Positions 6,641-10,869 of a DNA stretch of 10,869 nt are shown piece after piece. Position 1 is the first letter of the stretch. Each line of letters opens with the position of its first letter. A model generated the notes under the pieces. It saw only the letters and a list, made by a program, of their open reading frames with translations. It did not search any database and had not been told where the DNA came from. Source of the DNA: an uncultured bacterium (lineage in GTDB: Bacteria > Cyanobacteriota > Vampirovibrionia > Gastranaerophilales > Gastranaerophilaceae); contig CACXAK010000054.1 in NCBI GenBank assembly GCA_902765655.1, positions 1-10,869 of the forward strand, written 5' to 3'. A program made the position numbers and the translations under genes.

Positions 6641-9616
6641 ATGAACACAAACAAAAATGACCTAAATATCGATTTTTCATTTAAAAAGAATGATGTGGAT
6701 GAATTATTTTTTAATCTCGGTGAAAGTCCGGATGGATTTAAAAATAAAGATTTCCGCTACACTCTGAGTATGATTTATCAAATTATTGAGGATGAATTTG
6801 CAGGTGTTTTCTTGAGTCCGAATACCCCCACAAGAAATACTAATTTTTATCTGGTAAATAAAAACGGTCAGTATTCATTTGTGGTGACTCCAACAAATAA
6901 TTTTGAATATTATCTGAAATCAAAGGGCTCATTATTCAGAATGCGTCCTGAACAATTACCCGACGGAACAAGGGGATACTTTCTTTCCTGGGATTTGGTT
7001 ATGGATTATTTCGGTGGATTTGGGAATATTGTAGATTTTGAAGCACTTACTCCTACATTTATTTATTTTAATAAATTGACTTATTTTGTAATGAAATTAA
7101 TTGAAAAATTGTATTTCATTCCTACGGTAAAGCGTAAAGGTACGATGTTTCGTATAGTTTATGAGCCGGTAATCAACAACACTCAAATGGCAAGAATAAT
7201 CAATCAGTTTGAAGAATGTATGCCTGAAGATTTGTTTATTATCGGGGATAAACCAAAGAATTTTGTATACGAGTTTATTTATACATACCTGAATTATGTT
7301 ATTTATAAATTTTTAGGCATAAAAATGTTCCGTTTCAAAGATGTTCAGTCAGGGACCTATTTGCTAAAAGATTTAGAGCGGAAATCTATGTTTAAAGGCA
7401 GAGATTTAGCCGAAAGTTTCACAAACTGGTTTGATGAGCTTTATTTAGGTAAATATGATGTAATTCCTCTGTTGAAAATTGAAAAACAAACCGATGAAAT
7501 TTTCCGTCTTAAAGTTTATATTAAAAATCGAAAAACTAATGAAGAAGTTCTAATTGACAAACTTTATACCGATGAGGACGTTTTTGATGCAAAAGCAAGT
7601 GATATAGCAAGAATTGTTGAAAAACAACTGAATTATGCTCTGCGTTATATGCCTGAATTGGAACAGTTATTTGAAGACGAGGACAAACTATATCTTGATT
7701 TCAATCTGAATGAGGTTTACCAGATAATCACAAAAACCGCATATTATCTTCAAAAGGCGCAGATTGAGGTTGTATTGCCTGAAGAGCTTACAAATATTGT
7801 AATCCCGAGGGCCTCAATTAATGCAAAAGTGAAATCCGCAAGAGCCGGCGATTTATCTGATATTTTCAACAGTAATTCAGCAGGGAAGTTATCTTTGGAC
7901 GATATTTTGGAATTTTCTTATGAAATTTCTATCGGGGATGAAAAATTATCACTTGAGGAATTTAAGAAACTTACGGAAGAAAATAATGGTTTAATTAAAT
8001 TCAAAAATAAATATGTTCTGGTTGATAAAGACGAGTCGAAAAAGATTTTTGAGCAGATTGCAAAAACAAACCTTAAATCAATGTCGAGAATGGAACTTAT
8101 TCATGCCTCGTTATCAAAGCAGTTTGATCAGTATGATTTTGATTATGATGCTGCTTTTGCCAGAGTATTGGCTGATTTTACAAAACCTGTCGATATTACT
8201 TTGCCAAAAGATTTGAACGGGGAATTAAGACCTTATCAGCAGATTGGTTTAAAATGGCTTTGGACAAATATTGCAAAGGGCTTTGGTGCTTGTATGGCAG
8301 ATGATATGGGCTTAGGCAAAACCATTCAGGTCATCAGTCTTTTACTCAAAATGAAGGAAGAAAAGAAGCTCAAAAAGCCGGTTCTTGTTATCTGTCCGAC
8401 AACTCTTATGGGTAATTGGATGAAAGAATTGCAAATGTTTGCGCCGTCTCTTGATGCTGTTATTTATCACGGCACAGACAGACAGTTAGACGTAAATCAT
8501 GATGTAATTTTGACTACTTATGCAATTATGAGAATTGATGTTGAAGAACTCAAAAAACAGGCATGGAGTGTTATTATTGTAGATGAAGCTCAAAATATTA
8601 AAAACCCTGATACCGCTCAAACATTAGCAATAAAAATGCTAAAATCCGATGTAAAAATTGCGATGACGGGTACTCCTGTCGAAAACAGATTAACCGAATT
8701 GTGGAGTATATTTGACTTTATCAATAAAGGTTACTTGGGGTCGCTGCGTGAATTCCAAAAGAGCTATGCAATTCCTATAGAAAGGTTTAAAGAACATTCA
8801 AGAGCAGGTAAACTGAAGATGTCAATTTCTCCGTTTGTATTAAGACGATTAAAGACTGACAAAAATGTTATCTCAGACCTGCCTGAAAAAATGGTTCTTA
8901 ATGAATATTGTTATCTGTCTAAACCTCAAGCAATTTTATATGAAAAAACTCTTAATGAAATGATGGAAAAAATCAGCGGATTTACAGGGGTTAACAGAAG
9001 AGGTAATATTTTCAAACTTATTACTGCCCTCAAGCAAATTTGTAACCACCCTTATCAATTCCTGAAATCAGGTGAAATGGGAGTTGAATTGTCCGGGAAA
9101 ATGGCAAAATGTCTTGATTTGGTTCAAAGTATTCTTGATAGAGGAGAAAAAACTCTTATATTTACTCAATACAAAGAAATGGGCGATATTTTAAGTAAAG
9201 TACTTGCTCAGGAATGCAATACCGAGCCGCTATTTTTTCATGGCAGCTTAACTGTTCCGCAAAGAGAAGAATTAATTGACAAGTTCCAGAATGATTCTGA
9301 TACAAAGGTGATGATACTTTCTTTAAAAGCCGGCGGAACCGGCTTGAACTTAACAAGTGCAACAAATGTAATTCATTATGATTTGTGGTGGAATCCTGCG
9401 GTTGAAGATCAGGCAACAGACAGAACCTACCGTATCGGGCAAGATAAAAACGTAATGGTTCACAGAATGATTACGTTAGGTACTTTTGAAGAAAAAATCG
9501 ATGAAATGCTAAAATCCAAAAAAGAACTTGCAGATATGGCGGTTTACGAAGGTGAAAAGATTATCACAGAACTTACAGACGAAGAAATTTACGAAATCTT
9601 TACGCTGTCAGCTTAG
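6641..9616 (+). CDS. SNF2-family DNA-dependent ATPase (bacterial Snf2 helicase-like)
   Basis: ATP-driven double-stranded nucleic acid translocase; bacterial members of this type are linked to transcription or DNA repair, but the role here is unknown. All 991 residues are in one frame. The C-terminal motor is complete: motif I DDMGLGKT (554-561), Ia VICPTTLMGNW (583-593), II DEAQ (648-651), III TGTP (676-679), IV TLIFTQYKE (838-846), V SLKAGGTGLNLT (894-905), VI DQATDRTYRIGQ (923-934). Residues about 418-470 (ISIGDEKLSLEEFKK...GLIKFKNKYVLVD) match the bacterial SNF2-associated DUF3670 domain. The first roughly 400 residues are unrecognised, aromatic-rich and without a SWIM zinc finger. AAAGGA lies 5 bases before the ATG. 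It may be read through from gpmI across the repeat. No methylase or nuclease partner accompanies it, so a defence role is unsupported. Confidence 0.95.
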   Translation: MNTNKNDLNIDFSFKKNDVDELFFNLGESPDGFKNKDFRYTLSMIYQIIEDEFAGVFLSPNTPTRNTNFYLVNKNGQYSFVVTPTNNFEYYLKSKGSLFRMRPEQLPDGTRGYFLSWDLVMDYFGGFGNIVDFEALTPTFIYFNKLTYFVMKLIEKLYFIPTVKRKGTMFRIVYEPVINNTQMARIINQFEECMPEDLFIIGDKPKNFVYEFIYTYLNYVIYKFLGIKMFRFKDVQSGTYLLKDLERKSMFKGRDLAESFTNWFDELYLGKYDVIPLLKIEKQTDEIFRLKVYIKNRKTNEEVLIDKLYTDEDVFDAKASDIARIVEKQLNYALRYMPELEQLFEDEDKLYLDFNLNEVYQIITKTAYYLQKAQIEVVLPEELTNIVIPRASINAKVKSARAGDLSDIFNSNSAGKLSLDDILEFSYEISIGDEKLSLEEFKKLTEENNGLIKFKNKYVLVDKDESKKIFEQIAKTNLKSMSRMELIHASLSKQFDQYDFDYDAAFARVLADFTKPVDITLPKDLNGELRPYQQIGLKWLWTNIAKGFGACMADDMGLGKTIQVISLLLKMKEEKKLKKPVLVICPTTLMGNWMKELQMFAPSLDAVIYHGTDRQLDVNHDVILTTYAIMRIDVEELKKQAWSVIIVDEAQNIKNPDTAQTLAIKMLKSDVKIAMTGTPVENRLTELWSIFDFINKGYLGSLREFQKSYAIPIERFKEHSRAGKLKMSISPFVLRRLKTDKNVISDLPEKMVLNEYCYLSKPQAILYEKTLNEMMEKISGFTGVNRRGNIFKLITALKQICNHPYQFLKSGEMGVELSGKMAKCLDLVQSILDRGEKTLIFTQYKEMGDILSKVLAQECNTEPLFFHGSLTVPQREELIDKFQNDSDTKVMILSLKAGGTGLNLTSATNVIHYDLWWNPAVEDQATDRTYRIGQDKNVMVHRMITLGTFEEKIDEMLKSKKELADMAVYEGEKIITELTDEEIYEIFTLSA

Positions 9617-9774
9617 AGCAGGAAGAAATTATTGCTGTAATCCGGCTCAAAATATTTTTTATGTAAATTAAAGTTTTGTTCTATAAAAGATGAAATATCG
9701 TCTTTATCGTCTTTATATTTGCTTAAGCCAACTGCATCAACATCTTCTTTAAAGATAAAACTTAACAATTCCAT
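9613..9774 (-). CDS. Small ORF of 53 codons, unknown function
   Basis: ATG at 9772-9774, stop TAA at 9613-9615. The product begins MELLSFIFKEDVDAVGLSKY and ends DYSNNFFLL: acidic, rich in Asp, Lys and Phe, with no membrane segment or known motif. The best evidence is a perfect AGGAGG Shine-Dalgarno 8 bases before the ATG and the near-complete use of the gap after the SNF2 gene. Its stop overlaps the SNF2 TAG on the other strand (4 bases shared). It is divergent from the DUF1858 gene. It could be a real small protein or the remnant of a longer gene. I cannot assign a role. Confidence 0.65.
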   Translation of the reverse strand: MELLSFIFKEDVDAVGLSKYKDDKDDISSFIEQNFNLHKKYFEPDYSNNFFLL

Positions 9775-9782
9775 ATACACAT

Positions 9783-9788
9783 CCTCCT
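9783..9788 (-). promoter_or_regulatory. Shine-Dalgarno of the 53-codon ORF
   Basis: The minus strand reads a perfect AGGAGG, within TTAGGAGG, 8 bases before the ATG at 9774. It is stronger than the sites of most longer genes in the window. It is the main reason for calling the small ORF. Confidence 0.65.
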
Positions 9789-9804
9789 AAAATTTTTTAG
9801 CGTG

Positions 9805-9810
9805 TATAAT
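9805..9810 (+). promoter_or_regulatory. Possible -10 box of the DUF1858 gene
   Basis: A perfect TATAAT, 44 bases before the ATG at 9855. No good -35 is visible at the usual spacing; that position is occupied by the Shine-Dalgarno of the divergent small ORF. Plausible but not certain. Confidence 0.4.
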
Positions 9811-9854
9811 GTATTTAATGAAGTCCGAATAAAAGTCAAAAAAGGAGAATAAAA

Positions 9855-10073
9855 ATGACAGAATTAGTAACAAAAGATATGAACATTATTGAAATTGCTC
9901 AAAAACACCCTGAAAGTATTGAAATTTTCCATAAATATGGTTTAGGATGTTTGGGTTGTGCTGCTGCAAGATTTGAAAATCTTGAAGCCGGTGCAAAAGT
10001 TCACGGTTTTGATGTTGATGCTATGGTTAATGATATCAATGCTGCAATCGAAGCAAATGAAACTGAAGACTAA
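9855..10073 (+). CDS. DUF1858-type small redox-disulfide protein
   Basis: A 72-residue cytoplasmic protein of the DUF1858 family, also described as the hybrid-cluster-protein-associated redox disulfide domain. The family signature is clear: an N-terminal strand-helix (VTKDMNIIEIAQKHPESIEIF), then GLGCLGC with C32 and C35 forming CxxC, then the AARFENLEAGAKVHGFDVD segment and a C-terminal helix. Family members are typical of anaerobes, and the cysteine pair is proposed to act in redox chemistry or metal handling; the exact partner is unknown. AAGGAG lies 7 bases before the ATG. It is monocistronic, preceded by a possible TATAAT and closed by a strong terminator. No hybrid cluster protein gene is present in the window. 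Confidence 0.92.
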   Translation: MTELVTKDMNIIEIAQKHPESIEIFHKYGLGCLGCAAARFENLEAGAKVHGFDVDAMVNDINAAIEANETED

Positions 10074-10093
10074 TTACAAAAATCAGAAAATAT

Positions 10094-10124
10094 AAAAGGG
10101 AGTTTCATTATGAAACTCCCTTTT
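10094..10124. terminator. Bidirectional Rho-independent terminator
   Basis: A perfect 14-base-pair stem (10094-10107 with 10111-10124) with a TTA loop and the core GGGAGTTTCA/TGAAACTCCC. Six T follow on the plus strand and an A-rich run precedes it. It ends the DUF1858 gene on plus. It lies 22 bases beyond the stop of the converging minus-strand gene, so it probably ends that transcript too. Confidence 0.93.
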
Positions 10125-10145
10125 TTATTATTTATATTATTCAGG

Positions 10146-10869
10146 TTACGCAATTGTTTTATTCAAAAAACCTGCCATTGTTGGTTTGCTTGACGGAATC
10201 AAAGGTGCTTGTTGTGCTTGGGTTCTGTTTTTGATTCTGTCTTCTTCAGCTTTTTTCTTTTCAGTCATTGCTTTACAAATATCCGTAAGTGCAATGATTA
10301 AGCCCGGAACAAGTACTAATGTTGATAACGCCCCAAAGAAGCTGTTACATGTCTTAGCTCTGTTGAGTAATTTGTTTGGTTTTCTGAATAATTTATACAA
10401 ATCTTCAAGTTTTTTCGATTTATTTACATTTGCATCGTGTAAAATTTCTTTGATTTGTTCTTTTGAGGCATTTTCAAATGTTGTTCCCGCATCTTTTAAT
10501 ATTTCATCAACAGCAGCTTTGATATTTGAATCATTTGCAAGTGCTTTTTTGATATTACCGCCTGATTTTTCAATAAATTCGATAAATCCGTCAATTTTAC
10601 CTTTGTACTTGTCTATGTTTGTGTATTTATAATCTAATTGTTTACTTGATAAAATCGAATGTCTTTTATCGGCAGGATTCAAATAATCCCATACTTTTTG
10701 CAGTGTATTTCTGCCTTCAAGATTTTTACTGTTCAATGCAAGACCGGTTAATTTTGTAAATCCGTCAGAGAATAATCTGGCAAGTGCCTTTGCCCCGAAC
10801 AACAATGCTGTAAATGCTGTCATATCACGGACAAGAATTTCCCCGTAATCATATTTATCCTGCGCATGA
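10146..10869 (-). CDS. Protein of unknown function with one or two hydrophobic segments; 5' end beyond the window
   Basis: I do not recognise this protein. The frame is open to the right edge (the last visible codons read HAQDKYDYGEILVRD before the first internal Met). That Met at 10821-10823 has no good Shine-Dalgarno, so the gene is probably longer and partial here. Counting from that Met, there is a short hydrophobic stretch at 1-16 (MTAFTALLFGAKALAR). A charged helical middle follows (about 50-155, with FIEFIEKSGGNIKKAL and LEDLYKLFRKPNKLLN). A membrane-spanning helix lies at about 161-181 (FFGALSTLVLVPGLIIALTD), then a charged, Gln/Pro-rich tail ending in FLNKTIA. A membrane-anchored protein is likely. 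It converges on the DUF1858 gene and shares its terminator. Its style recalls orphan families of Gastranaerophilales, but this is recollection. Confidence 0.85.
   Translation of the reverse strand, partial: HAQDKYDYGEILVRDMTAFTALLFGAKALARLFSDGFTKLTGLALNSKNLEGRNTLQKVWDYLNPADKRHSILSSKQLDYKYTNIDKYKGKIDGFIEFIEKSGGNIKKALANDSNIKAAVDEILKDAGTTFENASKEQIKEILHDANVNKSKKLEDLYKLFRKPNKLLNRAKTCNSFFGALSTLVLVPGLIIALTDICKAMTEKKKAEEDRIKNRTQAQQAPLIPSSKPTMAGFLNKTIA

Noticed and set aside
6641..9616. SNF2 protein as part of a defence island (DISARM- or restriction-like)
   Set aside because: No methyltransferase, nuclease, phospholipase-D or other defence gene is adjacent. The neighbours are glycolytic or small redox genes.
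10186..10632. A 148-codon plus-strand ORF opposite the last gene
   Set aside because: It is antisense to the minus-strand gene, has no ribosome site and has a Ser/Phe-rich composition typical of a shadow frame.

Overview
The window is AT-rich bacterial chromosome carrying housekeeping and anaerobic-metabolism genes. I infer a strictly anaerobic fermenter, possibly a gut member of the Melainabacteria/Gastranaerophilales (the non-photosynthetic cyanobacterial lineage). The reasons are a HydG maturase for [FeFe]-hydrogenase, a threonyl-tRNA synthetase without a TGS domain (a form I recall from cyanobacteria), the low GC, and two lineage-restricted-looking proteins of unknown function. The taxonomic guess rests on recall rather than a search.

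Layout. (1) 25-1827, minus: thrS. (2) 2019-2426, plus: an unrecognised 135-residue protein, divergent from thrS. It ends in a strong hairpin terminator (2429-2456) that also serves the gene converging on it. (3) 4839-2455, minus: a two-gene unit, first a ROK-family sugar kinase (probably glucokinase), then hydG 14 bases downstream. As written, hydG is broken by a +1 frameshift near 3695-3706: the first 57 codons lie in one frame and the remaining 415 in another. (4) A 177-base divergent spacer, then plus-strand gpmI (5017-6549). (5) A short gap built from two inverted arrays of degenerate 8-base repeats, then a 991-residue SNF2-family ATPase (6641-9616). (6) A 53-codon minus-strand ORF (9613-9774) with a perfect Shine-Dalgarno, whose stop overlaps the SNF2 stop. 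(7) A divergently placed 72-residue DUF1858-type CxxC protein (9855-10073), with a second bidirectional hairpin terminator. (8) A minus-strand unknown protein with a predicted membrane helix, running off the right edge (10146-10869).

Functionally, the ROK kinase (glucose entry) and GpmI (3-phosphoglycerate to 2-phosphoglycerate) belong to glycolysis. HydG contributes to hydrogenase assembly, which disposes of fermentation electrons as H2. ThrS is translation and the SNF2 protein is a nucleic-acid-dependent motor. I see no phage, transposon, CRISPR, rRNA or tRNA. Nothing here is clearly a new system. The points most worth a second look are the hydG frameshift, the 8-base repeat arrays, the 53-codon ORF and the orphan proteins.
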